Positions 53,408-62,657 of a DNA stretch of 64,000 nt are shown in pieces. Both the position numbers and the translations under genes were made by a program. The DNA lies in the NCBI RefSeq assembly GCF_001427385.1, contig NZ_LMGJ01000037.1:100531-164530 (forward strand). Direction: 5' to 3'. Below the pieces are notes generated by a model that worked only from the letters and a program-made list of their open reading frames with translations, did not search any database and was not told the DNA's origin. How positions within the stretch are numbered: position 1 is the stretch's first letter; every line of letters begins with the position of its first letter. Origin of the DNA: Mesorhizobium sp. Root157 (lineage in GTDB: Bacteria > Pseudomonadota > Alphaproteobacteria > Rhizobiales > Rhizobiaceae).

Positions 53408-54022
53408 TTACATCACGATGACCTTGGCGCCGTTGTCGACGCGGTTGTAGAGGTCGATGATGTCCTGGTTCATCAGCCGGATGCAGCCCGACGACATCGC
53501 CTTGCCGATGGAGTTCCACTCCGGCGTGCCGTGCAGCCGGTAGCCTGAATCGCCACCCTTGTTGAAAAGATAAAGCGCACGGGCACCGAGCGGGTTCTTC
53601 AGCCCCGGCTCCATGCCGCCGGCATATTTGGCCAGTTCGGGCTGGCGCTTGATCATGGCGGCGGGCGGCGTCCAGGTCGGCCATTCGCGCTTGATGGCGA
53701 TGCGGGCCGTCCCGCGCCATTCGAAGCCTTCGCGGCCGACGCCGATGCCGTAGCGCATCGCCTTGCCGTCAGCCATGACGAGGTAGAGGAACTTCTTGCT
53801 GGTGTCGACGACGACGGTGCCGGGCTTTTCCTTGGTGTCGTAGTTGACGATCTGCCGATGGTATTCCCGCTTGACCTTCTCGATCGGGATGCGCGGCAGC
53901 GTATAGCCGGCGTCCGTCACCGAACCGTAATTGCTGGAGAAGATCGGCATCGAGCCGATGGTGCTGCAACCGCTGAGTGCGGTCGCCAGCGCCGCGGCAA
54001 GAAGGAAAGCTTTCACCCGCAT
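53408..54022 (-). CDS. L,D-transpeptidase lipoprotein (YkuD family)
   Basis: The 204-residue product begins with a lipoprotein signal MRVKAFLLAAALATALSGC (lipid cysteine at 19) and carries the YkuD catalytic motif, with the histidine in RLHGTPEWNSIG and the nucleophile in SSGCIRLMNQDI. These enzymes make 3-3 cross-links in peptidoglycan or attach proteins to it. It is anchored in a membrane lipoprotein form, unlike the second transpeptidase at 61.7 kb. The longer frame upstream is unconserved; the ATG at 54022 gives the signal peptide. Confidence 0.9.
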   Translation of the reverse strand: MRVKAFLLAAALATALSGCSTIGSMPIFSSNYGSVTDAGYTLPRIPIEKVKREYHRQIVNYDTKEKPGTVVVDTSKKFLYLVMADGKAMRYGIGVGREGFEWRGTARIAIKREWPTWTPPAAMIKRQPELAKYAGGMEPGLKNPLGARALYLFNKGGDSGYRLHGTPEWNSIGKAMSSGCIRLMNQDIIDLYNRVDNGAKVIVM

Positions 54023-54251
54023 GTAAAACCGTTGCCCCCGCCCGAAACTATCTGGCCGAATCGGCCTCGATTTCTGCGGCATATTCTTGCTGGCTATTTT
54101 TTTGCTTGCCAAGCAGGCGCTGCTTATATGGTAGGCATCGCCGCCGCGTAAGTTGCAGACTGCGGCATTTGCGCAACAGGCTTCACGATAATGTGAAGCA
54201 AAATCAATGACCGCAATTTCGCAAGCGGCAAGGCAGTTGGAGGTTTGTCGA

Positions 54252-54653
54252 ATGAATGTCGGTGATGCCGCCCGCCGCGCCGGGCTCCCCGCCAAGACCA
54301 TCCGCTACTATGAGGAGATCGGCCTGATCGCCCCGCAGCGCGCCGGCAACGGCTACCGCGCCTATTCCGGCGACGACGTCCATCGTCTGGCGTTCCTCAA
54401 GCGCGCCCGCGACCTCGGCTTTTCCATCGAAGTCTGCCGGCAGTTGATGGCGCTCTACCAGGATCGTTCGCGCGCCAGCGCCGATGTCCGCCAGATCGCC
54501 TCCGATCATGTCCGGGCGATCGAGGACAAGATCCGCGAACTGCAATCGATGCGCGCCACCTTGCAGAAGCTCGTCCACGCCTGCCACGGCGATGAGCGCC
54601 CCGACTGCCCGATCCTCGAGGAAATGGCGGGGGAGAGCGCCGCCGCACAATAA
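54252..54653 (+). CDS. hmrR: CueR/HmrR-type MerR copper-responsive regulator
   Basis: The 133-residue product has the MerR DNA-binding start (NVGDAARRAGLPAKTIRYYEEIGLI) and the metal-sensing pair C111-H-G-D-E-R-P-D-C119 near the C-terminus, the pattern of Cu(I)-sensing CueR proteins. Normally it activates a copper exporter, but no CopA-type ATPase or copper chaperone gene is in this window. GGAGG eight bases before the ATG at 54252 supports this start. Confidence 0.9.
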   Translation: MNVGDAARRAGLPAKTIRYYEEIGLIAPQRAGNGYRAYSGDDVHRLAFLKRARDLGFSIEVCRQLMALYQDRSRASADVRQIASDHVRAIEDKIRELQSMRATLQKLVHACHGDERPDCPILEEMAGESAAAQ

Positions 54654-54684
54654 TTGCAGCCGTTTCGGATTTTCCAGACGCCGG

Positions 54685-54699
54685 GTTCAAAACGTGAAC
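54685..54699. promoter_or_regulatory. GTTC-N7-GAAC dyad upstream of mmcB
   Basis: Inverted GTTC and GAAC are separated by seven bases just before mmcB. Alphaproteobacterial LexA boxes are usually direct GTTC-N7-GTTC repeats, so this is only a variant or coincidence. mmcB-type genes are damage-induced in Caulobacter, which makes the position notable. Confidence 0.25.
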
Positions 54700-54721
54700 A
54701 AACTCTGGCATGGTGCGTGTC

Positions 54722-55222
54722 ATGCCGATCGTTTCCCCACTTGCCCACAACCCTCTCGCTGACGGCCGCCAGTCGGAGCGCGCGCTTCTGGTCCGGCGCG
54801 GCGTCCAGCGCCTGCTCACCAATCTCGGCGCGCATGTGCTGCCGGAGCTTTCGCTGGCCACCGGCCGCCGCGCCGATCTGGTCGCGCTGACGCGGCAGGG
54901 CGACATCTGGATCATCGAGATCAAGTCGTCGATCGAGGATTTCCGCGTCGACCGCAAATGGCCGGACTATCGGCTGCATTGCGACCGCTTCTTCTTCGCC
55001 ACCCACCCCGGCGTGCCGGCGGATATTTTTCCGCAGGAATGCGGTTTCATTTTCTCGGACGGCTATGGCGCGGAGATCATGCGAGAAGCGCCGGAGCATC
55101 GCATGGCGGCACCAACCCGCAAGGCGTTGATGCTGCGCATCGCCCGCGCCGGTGCTGCCCGCCTTCTGGCGGCGGAACTTGCCGGCGTGGCGGTGCCGGC
55201 GCTTGAGGGCGAGAGCGAATAG
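54722..55222 (+). CDS. mmcB: MmcB family DNA repair protein
   Basis: The 166-residue product matches the MmcB family of alphaproteobacteria, which has a restriction-endonuclease-like core: SERALLVRRGVQRLLTNLGAHV, then LATGRRADLVALTRQGDIWIIEIKSSIEDFRVDRKW, where R-A-D and E-I-K form a PD-(D/E)XK-like pattern. The protein is linked to DNA damage repair, but its biochemical activity is not settled. ATG at 54710 is an alternative start; neither has a good ribosome site. Confidence 0.85.
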   Translation: MPIVSPLAHNPLADGRQSERALLVRRGVQRLLTNLGAHVLPELSLATGRRADLVALTRQGDIWIIEIKSSIEDFRVDRKWPDYRLHCDRFFFATHPGVPADIFPQECGFIFSDGYGAEIMREAPEHRMAAPTRKALMLRIARAGAARLLAAELAGVAVPALEGESE

Positions 55223-55234
55223 GGAAATCCTAGT

Positions 55235-55265
55235 CGCTACTCGCTACTCGCTACTCGCTACTCGC
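55235..55265. repeat. Heptamer tandem repeat CGCTACT
   Basis: Four exact copies of CGCTACT at 55235-55262 and a partial fifth, between the convergent mmcB and actR genes. Related GCGAATAGCG blocks occur near 3970 and 27285. Likely a slippage-prone intergenic repeat of Mesorhizobium-like genomes. Confidence 0.8.
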
Positions 55266-55273
55266 TTAGTTCG

Positions 55274-55837
55274 CTACCTTGGCGCGCGCTTGGCCAGGAT
55301 GCGCTGCAAGGTGCGCCGATGCATGTTGAGCCGGCGCGCGGTTTCCGAGACGTTGCGCTCGCACATCTCGTAGACGCGCTGGATATGTTCCCAGCGCACG
55401 CGGTCGGCCGACATCGGGTTTTCCGGCGGTGCGGCGCGTTCGCCGGACGTGCGGGTCAGTGCTGCGAACACGTCGTCGGCGTCCGCCGGCTTGGACAGAT
55501 AGTCGATGGCGCCGAGCTTCACCGCGGTCACGGCGGTGGCGATATTGCCATAGCCGGTCAGGATGACGGTGCGCGCATCCTCGCGCTTTTCGCGGATGGC
55601 GGCGACCACGTCGAGGCCGTTGCCGTCGCCGAGCCGCATGTCGACCACCGCATAGGCCGGCGGGTTGGCGCGGGCCTTGCCCACCGCTTCCTCGACGCTA
55701 TCGGCGGTATCGACGACAAAGCCGCGCGTTTCCATGGCGCGCGCCAGCCGGGTGAGGAATGGCTTGTCGTCGTCGACGATCAGCAGTGAAGTGTCGTCGC
55801 CCGTTACCATGCTGCCAGTGACTTCTTCGCCGGTCAT
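55274..55837 (-). CDS. actR: Response regulator ActR (RegA/PrrA family)
   Basis: The 187-residue regulator has a receiver domain with the acidic pocket SLLIVDDD, phospho-acceptor Asp in VVDMRLGDGNG, and the conserved TGYGNIATAVTAVKLGAIDYLSKPAD. The C-terminal Fis-type HTH (NVSETARRLNMHRRTLQRILAK) is characteristic of RegA/PrrA/ActR, which control redox-, acid- and energy-related genes in alphaproteobacteria. It lies 113 bases after actS. The start could also be the ATG at 55810. Confidence 0.94.
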   Translation of the reverse strand: MTGEEVTGSMVTGDDTSLLIVDDDKPFLTRLARAMETRGFVVDTADSVEEAVGKARANPPAYAVVDMRLGDGNGLDVVAAIREKREDARTVILTGYGNIATAVTAVKLGAIDYLSKPADADDVFAALTRTSGERAAPPENPMSADRVRWEHIQRVYEMCERNVSETARRLNMHRRTLQRILAKRAPR

Positions 55838-55855
55838 GATCTGTCAGTTCCCAAT

Positions 55856-55891
55856 CCGTTGTCGTGCAAGAAACCGTTGTCGTGCAAGAAA
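55856..55891. repeat. 18-bp perfect direct repeat upstream of actR
   Basis: CCGTTGTCGTGCAAGAAA occurs twice in tandem at 55856-55873 and 55874-55891, 19 bases before the actR start codon. It may be a replication slippage product or a binding site pair for a regulator, for example ActR itself. Confidence 0.8.
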
Positions 55892-55950
55892 ATAACTTTC
55901 ACGCGCAAATACAGGTGTTGAGCGCCGCTGTCCAACTCCGGACCCTGACT

Positions 55951-57276
55951 CTACACCGTGGCGAACGACGTGCCAGCCACATTGTCGGCGTAGACGAACA
56001 TGCTGCGCGGCCATTTCACCTGCACCACGGCGCCTTCGCCGGGGCCGCTGGAATTGCGGAAGACGATGCTGGCCCCCGAGCGTTCCAGCAGCGTCTTGGC
56101 GATGAAAAGGCCAAGCCCGAGCCCGCCGCCCGGCTCGGCCCCCTGGCGCGTCGACATGTAGGGTTCGCCGATGCGGTCGATGACTTCCACCGGGAAGCCC
56201 GGGCCGTCATCGGTGATGGCGAGAAGGATCGAGGCATCGTCCCAGTTCCAGCTCACGCTGACGCTGGTATGGGCGAAATCGACGGCGTTTTCGACCAGGT
56301 TGCCGAGACCGTAGATGACGCCCGGATTGCGCCGCCCGACCGGCTCCGGCCCGATACGCTCGCCCGGCTTGAGCTTGATCGAAATGCCGAAATCGCGATG
56401 CGGCGCGATCACCTCCTCGACCAGCGATGTCAAGGGCAGGCGCGCAAGCTGCGGCTCGCCCTCCGAAGACAGGCTGGTCAGCCGCTTGAGGATTTCGCGG
56501 CAACGCTCGCTTTGCGTGCGCAGCAAGGTGACGTCGTCATGGTGCTTCGGGTCCTTGCCGAGCACCTTTTCCATTTCCTTGGCCACCAGCGTGATGGTGG
56601 CCAGCGGCGTGCCAAGCTCGTGCGCCGCCGCCGCCGCCAGCCCGTCCAGCGCCGAAAGATGCTGCTCGCGTTGCAGCACCAGTTCGGTCGCGGCCAATGC
56701 ATTGGCAAGAAGCCGCGCTTCCTCGGCCACGCGGAAGGCATAGATGGCGGTAAAGGCGATCGACGACAAAAGCGCCATCCACATGCCGGCAACGTAGACG
56801 AACGGCATCACCAGCGGCGCGTTTTCGATCCATGGCAGCGGGCGGTGGAAGAAGGCCAGCAGCGTCGCGGCAGCCATCACCAGGACGCCCAGCACCGCGG
56901 TGAGCCTGAGCGGCAGCGACGTTGCCGAAATGACGACCGGCACCGTCATCAAAAGTGAGAACGGGTTGGTCAGGCCGCCCGTCATGTAGAGCAGGCCGGC
57001 AAGTTGCAGGCTGTCGAAGGCAAGGATGCCCAGGGCGGCCAGCGGGCTTAGCCGGTGCGCCGCCGGATAGCGGAAGGCCAGCCAAAGGTTCATCCAGGCC
57101 GACCCGGCGATCAGCGCGAAGCACATGCCGACCGGCAACGGGTATTGCAGCCAGTAGGCGACGACGAGAACCGCGGTGCTTTGGCCGAAAATGGCCAGCC
57201 AGCGCAAGCGGATCAGCGTGTTGAGGCGCAGCCGGTTGCTCTGCTGCAGGTCGGGCGAGCTAAGCGAATTGATCAT
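55951..57276 (-). CDS. actS: Sensor histidine kinase ActS (RegB/PrrB family)
   Basis: The 441-residue kinase has about six transmembrane helices (residues 25-185), the quinone-binding loop GGLTNPF at 100-106 and the RegB-type H-box with H219 in AAAAHELGTPLATI. The redox-active cysteine of RegB is present as C259 in SERCREILKRL. Then comes the ATPase domain (NLVENAVDFA, DDGPGFP, GGGLGLGLFIA). It senses redox state of the quinone pool and phosphorylates ActR. It follows hisG after 38 bases, which hints at a long operon. The ATG at 57276 opens the conserved region. Confidence 0.95.
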   Translation of the reverse strand: MINSLSSPDLQQSNRLRLNTLIRLRWLAIFGQSTAVLVVAYWLQYPLPVGMCFALIAGSAWMNLWLAFRYPAAHRLSPLAALGILAFDSLQLAGLLYMTGGLTNPFSLLMTVPVVISATSLPLRLTAVLGVLVMAAATLLAFFHRPLPWIENAPLVMPFVYVAGMWMALLSSIAFTAIYAFRVAEEARLLANALAATELVLQREQHLSALDGLAAAAAHELGTPLATITLVAKEMEKVLGKDPKHHDDVTLLRTQSERCREILKRLTSLSSEGEPQLARLPLTSLVEEVIAPHRDFGISIKLKPGERIGPEPVGRRNPGVIYGLGNLVENAVDFAHTSVSVSWNWDDASILLAITDDGPGFPVEVIDRIGEPYMSTRQGAEPGGGLGLGLFIAKTLLERSGASIVFRNSSGPGEGAVVQVKWPRSMFVYADNVAGTSFATV

Positions 57277-57314
57277 TGCCGAGGATTTACAGCGGGTTTC
57301 GGTGGAACGCCAGT

Positions 57315-58019
57315 CTAACCGCCGGTTGCCGTGCGCACCTTGGCCGCGATTTCGGCGACAAGCGCTTCGGCCTTCGCGCCGCGCTCCTTGCGCGAGGCCA
57401 CCAGGCAAGCCTGCGAGCGCAGCACCACGCCGTCGGCAAGCACCTTCAGCCGATTGGCGCGCAGCGTCGATCCGGTCGAGGTGATGTCGACGATGACGTC
57501 GGCCGACCCGGCGGCGGGCGCGCCTTCGGTGGCGCCAAGGCTTTCCACGATGCGGTAGACCTGGATGCCGTGCTTGCCGGAAAAGAATTGCTGGGTGAGG
57601 CGCCAGTATTTGGTCGCGATACGCAGGCGCCGGCCGTGACGGTGACGGAAATCGGCGGCGACATCGTCAAGGTCGGCCATGCTGTCGACGTCCAGCCAGA
57701 CGTCGGGCACCGCGACCACGACGTCGGCATGGCCGAAGCCGAGGCGAGCCACGATTTCGGCGCGCTGCTCCCAGTCGGTCAGGGTTTCGCGCACCAGGTC
57801 CTCGCCGGTGACGCCGAGATCGACCGCGCCCTGGCCGATTTCGCCGGCAATCTCGGAAGCCGACAGGAAGGCCACCTCGATGTCTTCGCGGCCTTCGACA
57901 TGGGCGTGGTACTTGCGCTCGTCGCTGGGCAGGCTCACAGCAAGCCCGGCCTTGGCCAGCACGTCCAGCGTCTGTTCCTTCAGGCGGCCCTTGGAAGGCA
58001 GGGCGACGGTAATGCTCAT
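57315..58019 (-). CDS. hisG: ATP phosphoribosyltransferase, short form
   Basis: HisG starts histidine biosynthesis by joining ATP and PRPP. The 234-residue product is the short form (no C-terminal regulatory domain), with [23 protein letters not shown] at the start and the PRPP-site motif [18 protein letters not shown]. Short HisG needs the HisZ subunit, encoded upstream with a 4-base overlap. Ending about 38 bases before actS, it is part of a compact minus-strand run. Confidence 0.96.
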   Translation of the reverse strand: MSITVALPSKGRLKEQTLDVLAKAGLAVSLPSDERKYHAHVEGREDIEVAFLSASEIAGEIGQGAVDLGVTGEDLVRETLTDWEQRAEIVARLGFGHADVVVAVPDVWLDVDSMADLDDVAADFRHRHGRRLRIATKYWRLTQQFFSGKHGIQVYRIVESLGATEGAPAAGSADVIVDITSTGSTLRANRLKVLADGVVLRSQACLVASRKERGAKAEALVAEIAAKVRTATGG

Positions 58020-59137
58020 GAAAGGGCCTCCCGCAGCGCTTCGATCCGGTCTAGCCAGACCGAGAAGCCGACGCCGGGGATCGGCGTCTTGGCGCCGAGC
58101 AGCGTCAGCAGCCGGTCATAGCGGCCGCCACCGGCCAGCACCCGTGGAGAATTGCCGGTCGCCGCGATCTCGAACACGAGACCGGTGTAGTAGTCGAGCG
58201 GACGGCCGAAGGCGGCATCGTAGCGAACCGTGTCGGCACCCAGTCCGTGCGCGGCGATCGCATCGGCGCGGGCGGCGAATTTTTCCAGCGCCTCGCCGAG
58301 CGACAGGTGGGCGTCCGCAGCGAATTTTTCCAGCGCGGACGCCGCTCCGGCCAACGGCGCGTCGATGGCGAGGAAGCTTTTCAGCGCGGCAAACGCGTCG
58401 TCCGACAGGCGCACGCTGCGCAACTGCACCTTTTCGATCAGCCGGCGTGCGATGTCGGCGGGCGTGCGGCCAGCCGACGCCGACAGGCCCGCTTGCTCCA
58501 TTTCGGTTGCGATATGGGTGGCAAGCCCCTCGCCATCGCCATCGGCGGCGAGCAGCGCAACGGCACCGTCGAGCTGGCCGTTGCGCGGCGGATTGGCAAG
58601 GTCGGCAAGGGCTGTTTCCAGCATCGCATCCGAGCCGAAGGCGCGCGCCAGCCGCATGCGCCAGCCGCGTGGCAGGCCAAGCGCCGCCAGCACCGCCTCG
58701 AACACCGCCTGGTCGCCGAGCGTGACGGTCAGCGCCCGGCCGGGCAACGCCAGCGAGATCAGCGCATGCGCGTCCGCTACCGAACGGGCGTCGGCGCGCG
58801 CCGTATCGCGGTCGCCGAGGTCCTCGATACCGGCCTGGAAGAATTCGTTGGCGCCTTCGCGGCGCTGACGGAACACTTCGCCCAGATAGGCATAGCGGCG
58901 CGGTGTGCCGGCCTGCGAGGCGATGTGGTCGAGGCACACCGGAATGGTGAATTCCGGGCGCAGGCAAAGCGTGTGGCCGGTCTCGCTTTCGGTGAGGAAA
59001 ATGCGGCGGCGCAAATCCTCGCCGGCCATGTCGAGAAACGGATCGGCCGGCTGCAGCACCGGCACGTCGACCGGCAGCGCCCCGCGCTCGGCAAACAGCT
59101 TGGCGATGTCGATGGCGATGGCTGGGCGCGAGGTCAT
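58016..59137 (-). CDS. hisZ: ATP phosphoribosyltransferase regulatory subunit HisZ
   Basis: HisZ is a histidyl-tRNA-synthetase-like protein without aminoacylation activity that completes the short HisG enzyme. The 373-residue product has a class II fold ([27 protein letters not shown], then [12 protein letters not shown] and [24 protein letters not shown]) and ends [27 protein letters not shown]. It overlaps hisG and hisS by 4 bases each, so the three genes are translationally coupled. Confidence 0.95.
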   Translation of the reverse strand: MTSRPAIAIDIAKLFAERGALPVDVPVLQPADPFLDMAGEDLRRRIFLTESETGHTLCLRPEFTIPVCLDHIASQAGTPRRYAYLGEVFRQRREGANEFFQAGIEDLGDRDTARADARSVADAHALISLALPGRALTVTLGDQAVFEAVLAALGLPRGWRMRLARAFGSDAMLETALADLANPPRNGQLDGAVALLAADGDGEGLATHIATEMEQAGLSASAGRTPADIARRLIEKVQLRSVRLSDDAFAALKSFLAIDAPLAGAASALEKFAADAHLSLGEALEKFAARADAIAAHGLGADTVRYDAAFGRPLDYYTGLVFEIAATGNSPRVLAGGGRYDRLLTLLGAKTPIPGVGFSVWLDRIEALREALS

Positions 59138-60681
59138 GACGTGCGCTTGCGGTCCTCGGCCTGCGCGTCGAGCACCTTGCGGACTTCCGCCACCAGATCG
59201 GCCTCGGCGACCGTCACCTGCCCCGGCCGCGCCTCCTTGTAGTCGGCATGGTCGGCAATCGCCTTCGCCTGCCGCGCGCCTTCGATCAGATCCTTGATCT
59301 GCACCTCGCCCTTGGCGCGCTCGTCGCCGCCCTGGATAATCGCCACCGGACAGCCGCGGCGGTCGGCATATTTGAGCTGCGCCTTCATGCCGGCGCCGCC
59401 GAGATACATTTCGGAGCGGATACCGGCCTTGCGCAACTCCGCCACCATCTTCTGGTAGCGGCCAAGGCTTTCCGTGTCCTTGTCCATGACCAGAACCACC
59501 ACCGGCTGGATCACGTCGGACGTGTCGAGCTTGCCGAGGTTCTTCAGCGCCGTCATCAGGCGCGAGACGCCGATGGAAAAGCCTGTCGCCGGCACCGGCT
59601 CGCCGCGAAAGCGCGACACCAGCCCGTCATAGCGCCCGCCGCCGCCGACCGAGCCGAAGCGCACGATTTTTCCATCCTCGTTAGGAATCTCGGCCAGCAG
59701 TTCGGCCTCGTAGACCGGGCCGGTGTAATATTCGAGGCCACGCACGACGGAGGGGTCGATGCGGATGCGGTCAGGACCATAGCCCGCGGAGCGCACCAGT
59801 CTTCTGATCTGATCAAGCTCGTCCAATGCAATGTCAACGAGTTCAGGCAAATTACGCAGCGGAACCCACATTCGAAAGTACCGCTTGTATGCAGCGACGG
59901 AAAACGGTTTCGACCATGGATAGTCAAGCAGTCGCTTTATGCCCCCGACTATTGCAATCTGCTGCTCGTCGAGACCTGCACCCTTCGTGAAATCGCCTTC
60001 GCCTTCCTTGCCACCGTCCCATCTGCCGGCACCCAGCAAGAGACGGACACCCTCAACACCCAGCTTGTCCAGCTTGTCGATGGCGCGCAGCACGGTCAGC
60101 CGCCGTCCGGCATTTTCGTCGCCGCCAAGGCCGATCGCCTCGAGCACACCGTCCAGCACCTTGCGGTTGTTCACGCGGATGACGTAGTCGCCGCGCTTGA
60201 TGCCCAGCGCTTCCATCACGTCGGCCATCATCATCGCCATTTCGGCGTCCGCCGCGACACCCGGCGTGCCGACCGTATCGGCGTCGAACTGCATGAACTG
60301 GCGAAAGCGTCCCGGCCCCGGCTTCTCGTTGCGGAACACCCAGCCGGAGCGATAGCTGCGGAACGGCTTCGGCAGCCGCTCGTAGTTCTCCGCCACGAAG
60401 CGGGCCATCGGCGCGGTCAGATCGTAGCGCAGGGACAGCCATTGCTCGTCGTCGTCCTGGAAGGAGAACACGCCCTCGTTCGGCCGGTCCTGGTCGGGCA
60501 GGAATTTGCCCAGCGCATCGGTGTATTCGATCAGCGGCTGGTCGGCCGGCTCGAAGCCGTAAAGCTCGTAGACTTCGCGGATCTTGGCCGTCATCTTTTC
60601 GACGGCGCGGATGTCTTCCGCGCTGCGGTCAGCAAGCCCGCGCGGCAGCCGCGCTTTCATCTTTTCCGATCGTTCGGCCAT
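59134..60681 (-). CDS. hisS: Histidyl-tRNA synthetase
   Basis: HisS charges tRNA-His. The 515-residue class II enzyme shows motif 2 ([30 protein letters not shown]), the histidine-A motif region [17 protein letters not shown] and an anticodon-binding domain at the C-terminus ([23 protein letters not shown]). It is close to the rhizobial type with an insertion between motifs 2 and 3 (residues about 200-300). That insertion contains a low-GC segment described under findings. The start at 60681 gives [15 protein letters not shown]; a start at the next ATG is possible. Confidence 0.95.
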   Translation of the reverse strand: MAERSEKMKARLPRGLADRSAEDIRAVEKMTAKIREVYELYGFEPADQPLIEYTDALGKFLPDQDRPNEGVFSFQDDDEQWLSLRYDLTAPMARFVAENYERLPKPFRSYRSGWVFRNEKPGPGRFRQFMQFDADTVGTPGVAADAEMAMMMADVMEALGIKRGDYVIRVNNRKVLDGVLEAIGLGGDENAGRRLTVLRAIDKLDKLGVEGVRLLLGAGRWDGGKEGEGDFTKGAGLDEQQIAIVGGIKRLLDYPWSKPFSVAAYKRYFRMWVPLRNLPELVDIALDELDQIRRLVRSAGYGPDRIRIDPSVVRGLEYYTGPVYEAELLAEIPNEDGKIVRFGSVGGGGRYDGLVSRFRGEPVPATGFSIGVSRLMTALKNLGKLDTSDVIQPVVVLVMDKDTESLGRYQKMVAELRKAGIRSEMYLGGAGMKAQLKYADRRGCPVAIIQGGDERAKGEVQIKDLIEGARQAKAIADHADYKEARPGQVTVAEADLVAEVRKVLDAQAEDRKRTS

Positions 60682-60769
60682 GGATTGGGTACTCGGCGGT
60701 TCAGGACATGGCGCGGCGGTAAAATTACCGGCTCCGCGACGCGGCTGTCCTAACCGATGCCGCCCAATG

Positions 60770-60799
60770 CGGCAAGGGTTTGGGCGGCAAGGGTTTGGG
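60770..60799. repeat. 15-bp tandem duplication upstream of hisS
   Basis: GCGGCAAGGGTTTGG is repeated exactly, between tag and hisS, followed by GCGGCGAGG. Likely slippage. The rest of the 156-base gap holds nothing I recognise. Confidence 0.75.
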
Positions 60800-60837
60800 C
60801 GGCGAGGATCGCACGCCTTGCCTTTGCCCGTAAGCCG

Positions 60838-61473
60838 TCAGCCGGGCCGCTTGAAGCGCTGGCGCTCGGCCTCCACCTCGGCCCGGCACGCGCAGCCTTC
60901 GAGATGGTCGTTGACCAATCCCATCGCCTGCATGAAGGCATAGACGGTGGTCGGGCCGACGAAGCTCCAGCCGCGCTTCTTCAATTCCTTGGAAATGCGC
61001 ACCGAGACGGCGGTGGTCGGGTTGGCTCTCAGATGGGCGAGGTCGACCACTTCCGGCCGTTCCAGGGGTCCGGGTTCGAATTTCCAGAACCAGGCGGCAA
61101 GCGAGCCTGCCTCGTCGGCCATTTCGCGGGCGCGCTTGGCGTTGTTGATGGTGGAAACGATCTTGCCGCGATGGCGGATGATGCCGGCATTGCCGACCAG
61201 CCGCTCGACATCGCTGTCGCCGAAGCGCGCGACGCGGTCGATGTCGAAACCGGCAAAGGCTTCGCGGAAATTGTCGCGCTTCCTCAAAATGGTCAGCCAC
61301 GACAGGCCCGACTGGAAGCCTTCCAGGCAGATCTTTTCGAACAGCCTGGTGTCGTTGGCCACCGGCCGGCCCCATTCATGGTCGTGATAGTGCAGATAGT
61401 CCGGCAGATTGCCGTGCCAGAAGCACCGCTCGACGCCGTCCGGGCCGGTGATCAAGCCTGTCGTCTGGTCCAT
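60838..61473 (-). CDS. tag: DNA-3-methyladenine glycosylase I
   Basis: Tag removes 3-methyladenine from alkylated DNA. The 211-residue product has the family start VERCFWHGNLPDYLHYHDHEWGRP, with the zinc-ligand cysteine and histidine, the FEKICLEGFQSGLSWLTILRKR active-site helix, and the C-terminal His/Cys pair in NDHLEGCACRAE. The region around FVGPTTVYAFMQAMGLVNDH is also conserved. It lies upstream of hisS on the same strand. Confidence 0.95.
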   Translation of the reverse strand: MDQTTGLITGPDGVERCFWHGNLPDYLHYHDHEWGRPVANDTRLFEKICLEGFQSGLSWLTILRKRDNFREAFAGFDIDRVARFGDSDVERLVGNAGIIRHRGKIVSTINNAKRAREMADEAGSLAAWFWKFEPGPLERPEVVDLAHLRANPTTAVSVRISKELKKRGWSFVGPTTVYAFMQAMGLVNDHLEGCACRAEVEAERQRFKRPG

Positions 61474-61686
61474 GGAATGTGCCCGTTAACCTGTTTCGCG
61501 TCGCCTTTTACCGGCGCTTTACCAGATTCCTGAACGCGCCGATAACCATACCAAAAGCTTTACTGACAAAACCGCATTTTATGCATTCCGATTCACGTTT
61601 CGGTTGCAGCTCGCAGCCAACATCGCGCCATGGCCGGATCGGGTGTTTCCGCCCGGCCAAGCCGATCGAGTTGAGAGCACACCCTG

Positions 61687-62445
61687 ATGAAACGACTTTT
61701 CGCCTCCCTGTTCGGCGCCGCGAGCGCCCTGGCCCTGGCGGTATCGCCATCCCTGGCCAGCGACCGTTACGCCGAGCGCCCGCCGGTCATGGTCAGTCCC
61801 GATCTGTCCGCGCCCTGGGTCATGCAGCTTGGCCAGCAGCCAGGCGCGATCCGCCCGCTGAAGCGTACGCCGAAAATCCGGCAGAAGCGCGCTGTCCAGG
61901 CGCCGGCGCATGTCCAGGTTCAACCGGACAGGCAACTCCGCACCGCCGCCGTGCCCAAGCCGCAGAAGCGCGCCGTGCGCCGTGAGATCAACCCGATCTA
62001 CCTGCCGCAGCAGGTCGCCTATGACGGGCCGCAAAAGCCCGGCACCATCGTCATCGATACGCGCGACAACTTCCTTTATCTCGTCGAGAAGAACGGCAAG
62101 GCGCGGCGCTACGGCGTCGGCACCGGCAAGCCGGGCTTCGAATGGGCCGGCACCCACAAGGTGTCGCAAAAACGCGAATGGCCGGACTGGTATCCGCCCG
62201 CCGAGATGATATCGCGCGAAAAGGCCAAGGGCCGCTATCTTCCGACCCATCTTGCCGGCGGTATCGAAAACCCGCTCGGCGCCCGCGCGCTCTATCTCGG
62301 TTCGACGCTCTATCGCATCCACGGCACCAACCAGCCCTGGACCATCGGCGGGGCCGTCTCGTCGGGTTGCATCCGCATGCGCAACGAAGATGTCGTTGAC
62401 CTCTATGAACGCGTACCGGTTGGCACAACGGTCGTCGTGATGTAG
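61687..62445 (+). CDS. Secreted L,D-transpeptidase (YkuD family)
   Basis: The 252-residue product has a signal peptide (MKRLFASLFGAASALALAVS, cut near LAS) and a basic Pro/Gln-rich linker (about residues 55-100) before the YkuD domain. The catalytic histidine lies in RIHGTNQPWTIGG and the nucleophile in VSSGCIRMRNED. It is a periplasmic peptidoglycan cross-linking enzyme, soluble, in contrast to the lipoprotein transpeptidase at 53.4 kb, with which it shares a PxWYPPAEMI/PTWTPPAAMI segment. The ATG at 61687 is the first with a signal peptide. Confidence 0.92.
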   Translation: MKRLFASLFGAASALALAVSPSLASDRYAERPPVMVSPDLSAPWVMQLGQQPGAIRPLKRTPKIRQKRAVQAPAHVQVQPDRQLRTAAVPKPQKRAVRREINPIYLPQQVAYDGPQKPGTIVIDTRDNFLYLVEKNGKARRYGVGTGKPGFEWAGTHKVSQKREWPDWYPPAEMISREKAKGRYLPTHLAGGIENPLGARALYLGSTLYRIHGTNQPWTIGGAVSSGCIRMRNEDVVDLYERVPVGTTVVVM

Positions 62446-62499
62446 AACGCTCCGCAACAACGGGGGACGGGTCGTGTGGGGACATGACCGGTCGCAGGA

Positions 62500-62535
62500 A
62501 GGGCAGTCGGCAACGCCGCGCTGCCCTTTTTGTTT
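62500..62535 (+). terminator. Rho-independent terminator after the transpeptidase gene
   Basis: AGGGCAG at 62500-62506 and CTGCCCT at 62521-62527 pair around a GC-rich loop that itself has GGC/GCC pairing; TTTTTGTTT follows. Confidence 0.75.
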
Positions 62536-62657
62536 CCCTCCCGACGACCACGTTCGGCCATGGCCGCAAATACCGCCGCAAGCCGCTTTCACGTTGCTCT
62601 CGGCGGAATTGTCGGCTATCTCCGTATGCAAACCATTTTCCACACAGGAAACACCAA

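Noticed and set aside
54685..54699. A LexA/SOS box before mmcB
   Set aside because: The half sites are inverted (GTTC-N7-GAAC) rather than the direct repeat used by alphaproteobacterial LexA, so I list it only as a low-confidence dyad.
55235..55265. Short regular repeats considered as a CRISPR-like array
   Set aside because: The 7-bp units abut without spacers, so this is a simple tandem repeat.
61060..61085. A GGTTCGAAT-like sequence considered as a tRNA T-arm
   Set aside because: It lies within the tag coding sequence and no acceptor or anticodon arms surround it.
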